Positions 1 to 8,966 of a DNA stretch of 64,000 nt are shown here, piece after piece. The notes beneath the pieces are model-generated. The model was not told the DNA's origin and searched no databases. It saw only the letters and a list, made by a program, of their open reading frames with translations. Origin of the DNA: an uncultured Granulosicoccus sp. (GTDB lineage: Bacteria; Pseudomonadota; Gammaproteobacteria; Granulosicoccales; Granulosicoccaceae); assembly GCA_947495035.1 (NCBI GenBank), contig CANLXI010000007.1, positions 62,001 through 126,000 of the forward strand, given 5' to 3'. Position numbers and translations under genes: made by a program. The stretch's first letter is position 1; each line of letters begins with the position of its first letter.

Positions 1-1271
1 TGCAATGCCGTTGGCAGGTCAAGGAGGGTGTCCGGCTCTTCCAGCAGTCGGAATTCGATCACTTCGCTGAAATGCCGGCCCAGTGTGTCATCGGGTCTTG
101 CCTTGAACAGTATGACCGCCGCCGGGTTGATGTGCGAGATGCGCAGGTCGGTATCCAGCGTCAGGATGGCATCCTGCATGGCATTGAGTGTTCGCTCTGC
201 CATTTCCCGAGCGTCGTACAATGCCTCTCGGCTGCGATTCTGTTCCTGTTCGCTTTGCCGCTTCGTCGATTGATGGGACAGGAACTGCAACAGCAGCAGC
301 AGGAATGCCACCATGCAGCTGGCTGCGACGAGCAGAGCCGTACCGGTGAAGCCGACTTCCTTTTCGAATCGAATGCTCAGCCTGCCCGAATCGCTTGTCC
401 ATACCTCGGTGAGCTGCTGACTCGGATACAGGAAACGCAGATACAGATTCTCGTTGTAGCGAGGTTCCTGACTGTACAGCGCCGTGACGGTATCACCATG
501 CTCGACCCTGACCTTGATGTCGAAATCGCTCAAGCGGGCGGCAAGCCCGCTCAGCAGCCTGGTGACATCAATGGACATCCAGAAGCCACCAGCCGACTGT
601 TGCCAGCGTGTCGCATCGGTCCCCGGTGTCTGCTGACCGCGATACACGGGTCTGAACTGAACCAGATGGCCGCCAAAGGGCCATGATTCGGGAAAACTCG
701 TCACCAGGGTGCCGTTGGTTCTGGCGATGTTGTCCAGCATCTGCTCCAGTCCGTCAAGCGATCCCAGGTTGGTACCGATCAGTCGCGCATTGGTCGGCAG
801 CAGTGGTTCGAGGACGCTGATGGGATAGGACCATTCCACGGCTGGCAGGCTGCTCACATTGCCGTGCTCGTCGATGCCCTTGATTCTGTAATCCAGCAGG
901 CCGGATTCGCTCATGTGCGCCTCGAAGCTCCTGCGCTCAGCCTGGCTCACGTGCTCGTAGCGACCTATGCTGGTGATGTAGTCGGCGTGCTCGAGAATCT
1001 GGTTCGAGTACAGCAGCAGTGATGAGTGCTGCGGCGCAGGAGCCGATTGGTGCAGGCCGACCAGCGATGCCATCAATGCACGGATGCCGCCGATCTGCTC
1101 GCTGATGTCCGTAACGGCCAGTCTCATGCGTTCGGTGTTCAGTCGATCATGATGCCAGCTGTTGAGCGAATAGGTGATGACCAGCAGGGAACAGGTCAGC
1201 GCTATGCACAGCAAGGCAGTGCGGGCACGGTAGGGTGTCATCGTCCGGTGCAGGGAACCGATCACCCTCAT
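1..1271 (-). CDS. Membrane-bound CHASE/PAS sensor protein, C-terminus cut off by window edge
   Basis: Read from the minus strand, an open frame starts with ATG at 1271 and runs off the window at base 1, giving about 423 residues. Residues about 17-36 form a first membrane helix. A periplasmic region of some 270 residues follows and contains a CHASE-like stretch near residues 150-175 (WSYPISVLEPLLPTNARLIG). A second helix lies at about 308-332, and a PAS-type domain begins after a short coiled linker (near 360, DAILTLDTDLRISHINPAA). The output domain lies outside the window; histidine kinase or GGDEF are both possible. The ATG overlaps the TGA of the binding-protein gene in an ATGA, so the two are translationally coupled. 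I infer that the binding protein presents a ligand to this sensor. Confidence 0.8.
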   Translation of the reverse strand, partial: MRVIGSLHRTMTPYRARTALLCIALTCSLLVITYSLNSWHHDRLNTERMRLAVTDISEQIGGIRALMASLVGLHQSAPAPQHSSLLLYSNQILEHADYITSIGRYEHVSQAERRSFEAHMSESGLLDYRIKGIDEHGNVSSLPAVEWSYPISVLEPLLPTNARLIGTNLGSLDGLEQMLDNIARTNGTLVTSFPESWPFGGHLVQFRPVYRGQQTPGTDATRWQQSAGGFWMSIDVTRLLSGLAARLSDFDIKVRVEHGDTVTALYSQEPRYNENLYLRFLYPSQQLTEVWTSDSGRLSIRFEKEVGFTGTALLVAASCMVAFLLLLLQFLSHQSTKRQSEQEQNRSREALYDAREMAERTLNAMQDAILTLDTDLRISHINPAAVILFKARPDDTLGRHFSEVIEFRLLEEPDTLLDLPTAL

Positions 1272-2308
1272 TGGTACTTCTTGGCTCGATTGGTGATATG
1301 CGGGCTGAGCCGCAGACCACTGCGTTCGGCCAGATCGACATTCAGCCAGGTTTCGAACTTGCGGTTGGTCACCACCGGAATATCGCTGGGCGGCAAGCCG
1401 TCCAGAATGGCTATTGCTGCAAGTGCGGCCCATTCCCCCTGTTCCTCGGCCAGACGAGTGTAGCCAAGCACCGCATAGTCCATCATCCAGTCGTTGTAGG
1501 TAACGCTCAGCGTTCGTGTATGCAGCAGGGCATGGCGTCGAGCAACGTCATGATCGAAATCGCGTACATTGGCGTTGTTGCCGATGATCAGCAGGTCATG
1601 GTTCTGTGCCAGGCGAAAGCCGCTCAACCAGGCATCGAAGTCATCGACCAGGATACTGTCTACCCCGGTGCCGAGCAGATTGGCAATCAGATCGATGCGC
1701 GCCAGCATCTTCAGGTCGGCGGGGGAGTCGCTGCCCAGATACAGGATGCGAGCTGCGCCCGGTTGCTTTCGCAGAGTCAGGATACGGTGGTCGGGACTGC
1801 TCTGGACCGCTGTCAGTGTGTTGATCAGCATATGTCGCAGTGGTGCCACTTCCACCATGCCTGTGACATTGCTGCTTGGCAGGCCATATTCCTGGACTGA
1901 CCAGTTGATGCCGGAGAACACCACGGGAGTCTTGCCGCCCAGCAGATATGGCACGATCAGGTACTCGGCCGCATTGTCGTCCGAGGTGATGATGATATCC
2001 GGTTGCAGGTCGCGAGCCCGTTCGAAAGCTGCCAGGCCTGCACTCTGCATGTCCCTCACCGATGGCCGTCTGCTGCTGTCCATGTAGAAACTGGCAACTT
2101 CGCAATGCTCGGCAATCGTCTGGCGCAGGCCTCGCTCGATACCGTCAGACCAGGCATGCCCCTGATGATAGGAGGACACATACAGACACAGCGGCGCCGG
2201 TGCTGCCAGTACCGAGCAGGCAAACAATGACAGACAGGCCGTGGTTACGGCCCACCATCCCGGGTACCGGGAGCCACATCGGCTTGTAGGATCTGCCATG
2301 GTCTGCAC
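1268..2308 (-). CDS. Periplasmic ABC-type substrate-binding protein (ABC_sub_bind family)
   Basis: The 346-residue protein has an N-terminal signal sequence (hydrophobic core about residues 20-36, ending in LAAPAP). A mature start of CLYVSSYHQGHAWSDGIERG is characteristic of the ABC_sub_bind (PF04392-like) family, often found next to sensor kinases rather than with a permease. Features of the fold include DIIITSDDNAAEY around residue 105 and PVVFSGINW around 135. No transporter permease or ATPase adjoins it. Its stop overlaps the start of the downstream membrane sensor by 4 bp, so a role as ligand-binding partner for signalling is likelier than import. The ligand cannot be read from sequence. 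Confidence 0.8.
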   Translation of the reverse strand: MQTMADPTSRCGSRYPGWWAVTTACLSLFACSVLAAPAPLCLYVSSYHQGHAWSDGIERGLRQTIAEHCEVASFYMDSSRRPSVRDMQSAGLAAFERARDLQPDIIITSDDNAAEYLIVPYLLGGKTPVVFSGINWSVQEYGLPSSNVTGMVEVAPLRHMLINTLTAVQSSPDHRILTLRKQPGAARILYLGSDSPADLKMLARIDLIANLLGTGVDSILVDDFDAWLSGFRLAQNHDLLIIGNNANVRDFDHDVARRHALLHTRTLSVTYNDWMMDYAVLGYTRLAEEQGEWAALAAIAILDGLPPSDIPVVTNRKFETWLNVDLAERSGLRLSPHITNRAKKYQ

Positions 2309-2598
2309 GCATGAACAACGGAACGTGTCCTGAATATCGGCGGATCAACTGTCGCGTAGAGATCGACAGGTTTCATTTGTAACCTGAGCGCGGGAGGCAA
2401 ATGCCTGTCTGCGCGCGTCAGGCATCAGCAAGCGGGTGTCTGCTCGCCGGATGAGTGCAAGAGGCTGGAGCGTGCCCGCCGGGTGCCCGCTGTCTGCGGG
2501 CATGACGACCACTGTCTGTCTGGATACTCGATATAGCCCGGTTCAGCAACGCGGTTGTCTGACTACAGTCAGTCAGGCGTTCTGGCGAACGACCAGGC
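2309..2598. other. Intergenic stretch with two short hairpins
   Basis: No convincing gene is present. Two perfect 7-bp inverted repeats occur: ATGCCTG/CAGGCAT at 2401-2407 and 2419-2425, and TGCCCGC/GCGGGCA at 2484-2490 and 2496-2502. The second lies about 100 bases beyond the stop of the minus-strand DUF2852-like gene and could be its terminator, but no T-run follows. The promoter of the binding-protein operon should also lie here (just above 2308), but I cannot identify it confidently. Confidence 0.4.
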
Positions 2599-2829
2599 TC
2601 AGGGGTTGCGGGAGAACGAATCCAGCCCGGCACGGAAAGCAACGCTCAATCGTTTCCAGAAGATGGACAGCGTCTCTGGTCGTCCCAGGTCGAGGCCGAG
2701 CTTCTGCCCCCAGATGATGTACGCGATCATGAGCACGGCCAGTGGCCAGGCAACCATGAACAGGATGATCATCAGGCCGATGTTGACCGGGGTCCAGCCC
2801 GGCGCCAGTTGTTGTTTGAAGTCGTGCAT
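2599..2829 (-). CDS. Small membrane protein, DUF2852-like
   Basis: A 76-residue protein. It has one long hydrophobic stretch (residues about 18-40, GLMIILFMVAWPLAVLMIAY) followed by an amphipathic segment. The sequence GWTPVNIGLMIILFMVAWPL resembles the DUF2852 family of small inner-membrane proteins of unknown function. An ATG eight codons upstream (2853) is in frame, but the ATG at 2829 is preceded by GGGGGGCG at ribosome-binding distance and is preferred. It is a single gene between the Usp gene and the binding-protein operon, all on the same strand. The function is unknown. Confidence 0.65.
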   Translation of the reverse strand: MHDFKQQLAPGWTPVNIGLMIILFMVAWPLAVLMIAYIIWGQKLGLDLGRPETLSIFWKRLSVAFRAGLDSFSRNP

Positions 2830-2958
2830 GATTCTGCGCCCCCCAGGCGTCATACCCTGCCGTCAGTCCCGGTACCGCAGCAGCGTTGCAGCTGCGGTCT
2901 GCAGGAGAGTGACTGACGAGGTGATTGTTGATCGATCAGATGGTGTGAAGATAATGCT

Positions 2959-2989
2959 GAGGCCTGCCGAATTCAATTCGTCAGGCCTC
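2959..2989. terminator. Strong palindrome downstream of the Usp gene, probable terminator
   Basis: Arms GAGGCCTG (2959-2966) and CAGGCCTC (2982-2989) enclose a second palindrome, CGAATT/AATTCG (2968-2973 and 2975-2980), with only one mismatched pair between them. It lies about 30 bases past the stop of the minus-strand universal stress gene. No T-run follows on the minus strand, so intrinsic termination is likely but unproven. Confidence 0.5.
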
Positions 2990-3017
2990 GGCAGAACCAC
3001 CCCGCATCGATTGCTGA

Positions 3018-3872
3018 TCAGCGAAACAGCAGCACCGGTACCTTGCAGGAACGTACCATTTCGGTGGTGGTCGAGCCGATGATCAGGTTGCGGATTCGGG
3101 AATGCCCGTAAGCACCCATGATGACAAGATCGAAACCTTCCTGCTCGACCTTGTCGGCAATGACGCTTTCGGGGGTGCCGGGCAGGTTCTCACCGGTAAC
3201 GGCGAAGCCCCCTTCCTTGAGCGTGATCACGGCGCCTTCCAACTGGCGACGTTCGTTGGCCGAGTCGCGACCGACACTCAACAGGTGGATCGGCAAGTCG
3301 TTGTAGTGAGGTCGCTTCGACACGAATTCCACGGCCTTCAGGGCGCTGGGTCCACCATCGAAGGCGATCAGTATCTTGCTCGGTTCCGTGAATTCCCGGG
3401 AAGCCACCATGACCGGCTTGCGTGTGGAACGGATGACCTTTTCCAGGTTGGGGCCCAGATGCAGTGTGTCGAAATTGGCCGACTCGCCACGCTTCCCCAT
3501 GACGATGAGGTCAGCCTCGTCTTCCATATCCTTGACCGTGTCGACGATCTCGCCGTTGCGCAACCGGGTGTGGACGTTGCTCACGCCGCGTTCGGACAGC
3601 AGTGATTCGGCATCGACCAGGATCGCGCGGCCACGTTTCTGGGCCAGCCGTGCCTGCTGGGCATCCAGTTCCGCCAGTTCGCTGAGCAGGGCGGAGCGCG
3701 CACCCAGACCGATGCTGCCGCTCAGATTGGACTGGTCGGCGCTGGCATCCCGGCGTGTCAGGACATGAATGACTTCAATGCTGGCGCCGGCCCGGTTGGC
3801 GACCCAGGCCGCATGTTCGCACACGCTGGCCGAGTAGCTGGAACCGTCGATGACTGCGATAATCTTGATCAA
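3018..3872 (-). CDS. Tandem-domain universal stress protein (UspA family)
   Basis: About 284 residues with two UspA folds in tandem, residues 1-145 and 150-284. Each ends with the nucleotide-binding signature G-x2-G-x9-G-S/T-like region: GKRGESANFDTLHLG in the first and GAYGHSRIRNLIIGST in the second. The second is closest to the ATP-binding consensus. There is no ATG. TTG codons occur at 3878 and 3872; a GAGG motif lies 9 bases before the TTG at 3872 but only 3 before the other, so 3872 is chosen. It sits immediately downstream of the SulP transporter (9-15 bp gap) and is probably co-transcribed. Usp-SulP pairs recur in bacteria, and I infer that the Usp protein modulates or accompanies the transporter. 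Confidence 0.9.
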   Translation of the reverse strand: MIKIIAVIDGSSYSASVCEHAAWVANRAGASIEVIHVLTRRDASADQSNLSGSIGLGARSALLSELAELDAQQARLAQKRGRAILVDAESLLSERGVSNVHTRLRNGEIVDTVKDMEDEADLIVMGKRGESANFDTLHLGPNLEKVIRSTRKPVMVASREFTEPSKILIAFDGGPSALKAVEFVSKRPHYNDLPIHLLSVGRDSANERRQLEGAVITLKEGGFAVTGENLPGTPESVIADKVEQEGFDLVIMGAYGHSRIRNLIIGSTTTEMVRSCKVPVLLFR

Positions 3873-3887
3873 GTTCAATTCCTCGGT

Positions 3888-5378
3888 CTAGTGCTTCATC
3901 ATATCGTCAAGTGCGCCGGGTTTGTCGTGCATACCCAGTTCATCGACGATGGTCTCGCTGGCTTCATTGAGTCCGATGATCTCGACTTCACTGCCTTCGC
4001 GCCGGAATTTCAGGACGACCATGTCCAGTGCCTGCACGCTGGAGATGTCCCAGATATGCGCCTGGCTGACGTCGATGATGACCTTTTCCACGGATTCCTT
4101 GAAGTCGAAGGAGGCTGTGAACTCGTCACTGGACGCAAAGAAGAGCTGACCCTCGACCAGATAGGTTCGGGTCTGTTCATCCTCACTCAGCGATGAGGTG
4201 ACCCGGAAAATCTGCGAGATCTTCCAGGCGAAGAAGATGCCCGAGAACAGCACGCCAACCAGCACGCCGATGGCCAGGTTGTGCGTGGCCACCACGACGA
4301 TGACGGTGGCCAGCATGACGATGGAGGAACTGCGCGGATGGGTACGCAGATTCAGCAGGGATGACCAGCTGAAGGTACCGATGGATACCATGATCATGAT
4401 GGCAACCAGTGCGGCCATGGGAATCAGCTTCACCCAGTCGCCGAGAAACACGATCATGATCAGCAGAAAGATACCGGCACAGAACGTGGACAGACGGCCG
4501 CGGCCACCGGATTTGACGTTGATGATGGACTGCCCGATCATCGCACAACCTGCCATGCCTCCGATGAAGCCGGTTGCGGTATTGGCGATGCCCTGACCGA
4601 TGCATTCACGGTTCTTGTCGCTGCGGGTATCGGTGAGTTCGTCAACGATCGAGGCTGTCATCAGTGATTCGAGCAGGCCCACGGCTGCAACCGCCGCCGA
4701 GTAGGGCAGGATGATCTGCAGGGTCTCGAAGTTGAGTGGAATATCGGGTATCAGGAACACCGGCAGGGAGTCTGGCAGTTCACCCATGTCGCCAACATTG
4801 CGGATATCAAGACCCAGCACCAGGGTAATGATGGTCAGAATTATGATGCAGACCAGCGGTGACGGTATTGTCTTGGTCAGCCGCGGGAAGAGATAGATGA
4901 TGGCCAGACCGGCAGCAACCATGATGTAGGTCAGGTACGGTACATCGATCAATTCGGGTAGCTGCGCCATGAAGATCAGAATGGCCAGCGCGTTGACGAA
5001 GCCGGTCATGACCGAGCGCGACACGAATCGCATGACCATTCCCAGCTTCAGCAGGCCGGCAACGATCTGCAGAAGTCCGGCCAGTACGGTTGCTGCCAGC
5101 AGATACTGCAAGCCATAGTCCTTGACCAGGGTGACCATCAGTACGGCGGTGGCGGCCGTGGCGGCGGAAATCATGCCGGGTCTGCCTCCGGTGATGGCAA
5201 CGATCACGGCTATTGAAAAGGAGGCATACAGGCCTACCTTCGGATCGACTCCGGCAATGATGGAAAAGGCAATTGCTTCGGGAATGAGTGCAAGGGCCAC
5301 GACAAGTCCGGCAAGCACATCGGCCCGAATATTGCCAAACCATTCCTGTTGCCAATGAGATACGTAATCTGTTTTCAC
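3888..5378 (-). CDS. SulP family anion permease with STAS domain
   Basis: A 496-residue protein. Ten or more membrane helices fill residues about 18-405 and carry the SulP hallmark near the N-terminus ([20 protein letters not shown]). A cytoplasmic STAS domain follows (about 410-485, [20 protein letters not shown]). SulP proteins carry sulfate, bicarbonate or other anions. The substrate cannot be assigned, although the short, STAS-containing form resembles the BicA-like bicarbonate/Na+ group. The start is GTG at 5378 with no obvious ribosome-binding site; the first transmembrane signature begins soon after, so the start cannot be much further downstream. The stop is followed closely by the Usp gene, suggesting an operon. 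Confidence 0.9.
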   Translation of the reverse strand: MKTDYVSHWQQEWFGNIRADVLAGLVVALALIPEAIAFSIIAGVDPKVGLYASFSIAVIVAITGGRPGMISAATAATAVLMVTLVKDYGLQYLLAATVLAGLLQIVAGLLKLGMVMRFVSRSVMTGFVNALAILIFMAQLPELIDVPYLTYIMVAAGLAIIYLFPRLTKTIPSPLVCIIILTIITLVLGLDIRNVGDMGELPDSLPVFLIPDIPLNFETLQIILPYSAAVAAVGLLESLMTASIVDELTDTRSDKNRECIGQGIANTATGFIGGMAGCAMIGQSIINVKSGGRGRLSTFCAGIFLLIMIVFLGDWVKLIPMAALVAIMIMVSIGTFSWSSLLNLRTHPRSSSIVMLATVIVVVATHNLAIGVLVGVLFSGIFFAWKISQIFRVTSSLSEDEQTRTYLVEGQLFFASSDEFTASFDFKESVEKVIIDVSQAHIWDISSVQALDMVVLKFRREGSEVEIIGLNEASETIVDELGMHDKPGALDDMMKH

Positions 5379-5788
5379 GATATGGATAGTATGTCGAAGC
5401 GAATGGGGGCCCGATTCAGCGCCTGCCGGGCAGGACTGTGACGCAGTACCATGTCATTGGAACAGGCAACAGGGCATAAATACGACCGATTGAAATCAGC
5501 TGGCGTATACTAACCGCTACTCGGTCCGCATCGGGTCAGAAATTGGTAACGCACTGTAGACCAAACTGTCCTGTCGCAGTGAGACCTGAGAGAGATTTAC
5601 CTTTGCCTGGCGGGTAACATGCCCTGTCCGCACGGGCCCTGAGAGGGGCTGGCATTCACGTGCCTGACTGCAGTCCTTGCCTCACACATCGTCTTTGACC
5701 AGCCGTGTTGTCAATACACTGGCATGAGCAGGCTGATTGCCGCAAGTCACGGAAAACAAAGAAGTAAAACCAAGGTGATAGTACAAAC
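5379..5788 (+). promoter_or_regulatory. 410-bp divergent intergenic region; long G+C-rich leader before the disordered-protein gene
   Basis: No protein-coding gene is evident. A TATACT hexamer at 5506-5511 is a candidate -10 box for the plus-strand gene, though no good -35 lies 16-18 bp upstream. If used, the transcript would have a leader of about 270 bases. That leader has several short self-complementary G+C segments around 5585-5665 (for example CCTGGCGGG, GCCCTGTCCGCACGGGC and CCTGAGAGGGG). I do not recognise a known riboswitch here. A weak AAGG (5773-5776) lies upstream of the ATG. Confidence 0.3.
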
Positions 5789-7123
5789 ATGACCAATAGC
5801 GAGTTGCCATCGGCACCATCGAATTCCGGCGGAGCGTCATCGGACAGTCAATCAGCCTCTTCACGTGAGAACGGCGGTCCATCCAGACCCAATCGCGGGG
5901 CACGTTCTCGTAACAGCAACGCTCGCGCCGAAGGCGGCAATCCGGGACGTAACCGCAAGAAACGCAGTGGTCGTTCGGGCAAGCGCGGTCGCTCCGGCGA
6001 CAACGATGACATCGGCAATCGCATCGAGAAAGGCAATCGGGCGCTGAAACCACCCCGTGAACTCACCGAAGAGATGGACAATATCGGTAATCGAGCCCTG
6101 CCCGAGCCGGCTACCGAAATCGAATACGAAGATGACAACTTCGGCAATCGTGATCATTTCAACGTCAACAACCGTTTTCCGTCAGACAGCAATCTGATCG
6201 GCATGGAAGATCCCTATCAGGTGGGTAGTCTGGTTTACGGCAGCAATGGTCGCAACCAGGGCAATCGCAACAAGCAGGGGCGCGGTAATCAGAAGCGTCG
6301 CCAGCCCGGTCAGAATCAGGCACGTGCCCAGGGGCAGGGACGTAGTGCCCAGGGTCGCCAGCAGACACGCAATGGGCAGGGTCGCAATGCCAACCGTGCA
6401 CAGTCCGATGAGGCGCAGAACAACGGCCAGAACAACGGCCAGAACGGTGCGCAGAATGGCCGCGGCGGACGTAACCAGAATCGCAACAAGAACCGCAATC
6501 AGTCGCGCAACCAGAATCGCACTCCGCAGAAAGCCGAGCAAGCGGCAGGTCAGACAGAGCACGATGCTGCCACGCCAGCCATCGCAGCCGACAAGCCGGT
6601 GTCGGTGATCAACGGCGATGCTCAACAGAAACTACCACTGGATCAGCCCGCCGCCCGGGATTCGCAGCCGGTAGCCAGTGAATCGTCTCCTGCGGCCGCC
6701 GGAGCTGAGGCGTCCACGCCTGCACCGGCCACCGCGGATGCCGCTTCCTCGCCAGCAAGTGACAAGGCGGACGCAGCGCCAGTCAGAAAGCCTCGTGCAC
6801 CACGAAAGCCCAGGGCAGCCACCGAGAACGAGGCGCAGAGTGCGGCCTCGGAACCGGCTGAGCCAAAGGTGACAAGGACGAGAGCGAAGACCACGGCAGT
6901 GCGCAAACCGCGCGCCAGTGCGGCCGCCAAGTCGGCGGACGCAGCTGTTGAGGGGGCAGCCGAAACCGAGAAAAAGCCCAGAGCAGCAGCCAAGCGCGCG
7001 CCAAGGAAAAGTGCCGGTGCCGCCAGTGACGCTGCCGGTGAAGCAGCGGCAGATGCGCCAGCCAAACCCAAGCGCGCCCCACGTGCCAGCAAACCCAAGG
7101 CGGCACCACCGGCCGAGGATTGA
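5789..7123 (+). CDS. Large intrinsically disordered, Asn/Arg/Gln-rich then Lys/Arg/Pro/Ala-rich protein
   Basis: The 444 residues contain almost no hydrophobic core. Residues 1-75 are Ser/Gly then Arg/Lys-rich. Residues 75-135 repeat a motif in acidic context: DDIGNR, DNIGNR and DDNFGNR, with related GNRAL at two places. A short conserved-looking island (about 130-155, NVNNRFPSDSNLIGMEDPYQ) is the only stretch that looks foldable. Residues 155-245 are Asn/Gln/Arg/Gly-rich (QNNGQNNGQNG, NQNRNKNRNQSRNQNR). Residues 280-444 are Ala-rich with KPRAPRKPRA, KRAPRK and KPKRAP blocks, resembling histone H1 tails. Codon usage matches its neighbours and reading is uninterrupted, so it is a real gene. 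Composition suggests nucleic-acid binding, perhaps RNA condensation. It resembles the disordered tails of RNase E or Rho but has no catalytic domain. I cannot assign a named family. Confidence 0.8.
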   Translation: MTNSELPSAPSNSGGASSDSQSASSRENGGPSRPNRGARSRNSNARAEGGNPGRNRKKRSGRSGKRGRSGDNDDIGNRIEKGNRALKPPRELTEEMDNIGNRALPEPATEIEYEDDNFGNRDHFNVNNRFPSDSNLIGMEDPYQVGSLVYGSNGRNQGNRNKQGRGNQKRRQPGQNQARAQGQGRSAQGRQQTRNGQGRNANRAQSDEAQNNGQNNGQNGAQNGRGGRNQNRNKNRNQSRNQNRTPQKAEQAAGQTEHDAATPAIAADKPVSVINGDAQQKLPLDQPAARDSQPVASESSPAAAGAEASTPAPATADAASSPASDKADAAPVRKPRAPRKPRAATENEAQSAASEPAEPKVTRTRAKTTAVRKPRASAAAKSADAAVEGAAETEKKPRAAAKRAPRKSAGAASDAAGEAAADAPAKPKRAPRASKPKAAPPAED

Positions 7124-7150
7124 ATCGCTGGGAAAATTCGGCAATGAGCT

Positions 7151-7177
7151 TGCGGGCAGTCGGATGTACTGCCCGCA
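7151..7177. terminator. Bidirectional hairpin between convergent genes
   Basis: TGCGGGCAGT (7151-7160) and ACTGCCCGCA (7168-7177) form a perfect 10-bp stem with a 7-base loop. It lies in the 70-bp space between the ends of the plus-strand disordered-protein gene and the minus-strand ETF-QO gene. That position fits a shared transcription terminator. T-rich bases (7192-7195) follow at a distance on the plus strand. Confidence 0.6.
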
Positions 7178-7193
7178 GAGCGTGACGTCGCTT

Positions 7194-8852
7194 TTACATG
7201 TTCGGGTAGTTGGGACCGCCGCCACCCTCGGGGACGACCCAGGTGATGTTCTGGCTGGGATCCTTGATATCGCAGGTCTTGCAGTGAATGCAGTTCTGCG
7301 CGTTGATCACGAAGTTTGGTTCGTCTTCCTTGACCACCACCTCGTACACGCCTACCGGACAATAGCGCTGGGCGGGTTCGGCATACTTGGGCAGATTGAC
7401 CTGAATCGGGATGGTCGGATCGCTCAGTTGCAGATGAACCGGCTGGTTCTCTTCATGGTTGGTGTTCGACATGAAGACCGATGAAGGTTTGTCGAAGGTG
7501 ATCTTGCCATCGGGTTTCGGGTAGTCGGGGGCATTGCAGCTGTCGGCCGGCTTCAGGCAGGCGTGATCCGGCACCTCATCGCGGAAGTTGAAGGGCAGTT
7601 TGCCGCCGAAGAAGTTCTGGTCGATGTAGTTGTAGGCGCCTCCCAGGTACATGCCGAACTTGTGCATGGCTGGCCCCCAGTTGCGCGAATTCTTCAATTC
7701 CTCGCCGGCCCAACTGGCCAGAAAGGCGTCATCGTATTCGCTCAACTCTCGTCCTTCATCACCATTGGCCAGAGCCGCAGCGATGGTTTCGGCAGCCACC
7801 ATGCCGGATTTCATGGCGGTATGCGTGCCCTTGATCTTGGCAAAGTTGAGTGTGCCGGCGTCGCAACCGATCATCAGTGCGCCTGGCATGCTCATGCGTG
7901 GCAGAGAATTGAGTCCGCCCTTGGCAATGGCGCGTGCACCGTAGCAGATACGTTCGCCACCTTCGAGTACGTCGCGAACCACCGGGTGATTCTTGAATCG
8001 CTGGAACTCCTCGAAGGTGCTCAGATGGGGGTTGGAGTAATTCAGGTCGATGATCAGACCGACCACCACCTGATTGTCTTCCAGGTGGTACAGGAAACCA
8101 CCCCCGGTGGTGCCGGTTTCGGACAGAGGCCAACCGGCACCATGGACCACAACCCCCGGGTCGTGTTTTGCCGGGTCAATCTGCCACAGCTCCTTCAGAC
8201 CGATACCGTAGTGCTGGGGCGAGCGGCCTTCATCGAGTCCGAACTGGTTGATGAGCTGTTTGCCCAGATGGCCGCGACAGCCTTCGGCAAATACGGTGTA
8301 CTTGGCATGCAGTTCCATGCCGCGTTCAAAACCGTCTTTCGGGCTGCCATCAGCGCCGACGCCCATGTCACCGGTGGCGATACCCTTGATGCGTCCGTCT
8401 TCGTGATACAGGATCTCGGCAGCTGCAAATCCGGGAAAGATCTCGACGCCCAGCGCTTCTGCCTGTTCCGCCAGCCAGCGCGTCAGATTGCCAAGGCTGG
8501 CGACATAGTTGCCATCGTTGTGCATCGTCTTGGGTGAGAGGAAATGCGGCATCTTCAGGGAACCACTGGCACTGGTGAAGAACAGGATGTCATCGCGCGT
8601 CACGGCGGTTTTCAATGGCGCATTGTTTTCCTTCCAGTCGGGAAACAGCTCGTTCAATGCGCGCGGCTCGATCACGGCCCCGGACAATATGTGAGCACCG
8701 ACTTCGGAGCCCTTTTCCAGCACGACAACGCTGATCTCCTGCTCCTTTTCCTGAGCAATCTGCATCAGTCTGCAGGCAGTGGCCAACCCCGCAGGGCCGG
8801 CGCCAACCACCACGACATCGAACTCCATCGACTCTCTTTCTTCTGTACTCAT
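7194..8852 (-). CDS. Electron transfer flavoprotein-ubiquinone oxidoreductase (ETF-QO)
   Basis: The 552-residue inner-membrane flavoprotein passes electrons from ETF (fatty-acid and amino-acid dehydrogenases) to the quinone pool. Residues 11-22 carry the FAD dinucleotide fold ([14 protein letters not shown]). The middle has the ETF-QO signature around GGFLYHLEDNQVVVGLI and GCDAGTLNFAKIKGTHTAMK. The C-terminus has the four cysteines of the 4Fe-4S cluster at about residues 498, 521, 524 and 527 (CPVGVYEVV and CIHCKTCDIKDP). Length and motifs match the full family. The start ATG follows a weak upstream signal. ETF subunits are not in this window. It fits with the FadH-type reductase, CoA transferase and HMG-CoA-lyase-like genes elsewhere in the window as part of acyl-CoA catabolism. 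Confidence 0.97.
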   Translation of the reverse strand: MSTEERESMEFDVVVVGAGPAGLATACRLMQIAQEKEQEISVVVLEKGSEVGAHILSGAVIEPRALNELFPDWKENNAPLKTAVTRDDILFFTSASGSLKMPHFLSPKTMHNDGNYVASLGNLTRWLAEQAEALGVEIFPGFAAAEILYHEDGRIKGIATGDMGVGADGSPKDGFERGMELHAKYTVFAEGCRGHLGKQLINQFGLDEGRSPQHYGIGLKELWQIDPAKHDPGVVVHGAGWPLSETGTTGGGFLYHLEDNQVVVGLIIDLNYSNPHLSTFEEFQRFKNHPVVRDVLEGGERICYGARAIAKGGLNSLPRMSMPGALMIGCDAGTLNFAKIKGTHTAMKSGMVAAETIAAALANGDEGRELSEYDDAFLASWAGEELKNSRNWGPAMHKFGMYLGGAYNYIDQNFFGGKLPFNFRDEVPDHACLKPADSCNAPDYPKPDGKITFDKPSSVFMSNTNHEENQPVHLQLSDPTIPIQVNLPKYAEPAQRYCPVGVYEVVVKEDEPNFVINAQNCIHCKTCDIKDPSQNITWVVPEGGGGPNYPNM

Positions 8853-8966
8853 CTTGTGCGGATCTCACTGCTGATCGGTGGGTGGGCCGCCTGGCCCGTG
8901 TTTTTCAGTTGATGTTCCGGATTCAGCCCGTCTTGCGGCTGGCAGAAACCGTAACAGAACGAACAA

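Noticed and set aside
5695..5720. TTGACC...TACACT as promoter of the disordered-protein gene
   Set aside because: The spacing is 14 bases, too short for a sigma-70 promoter.
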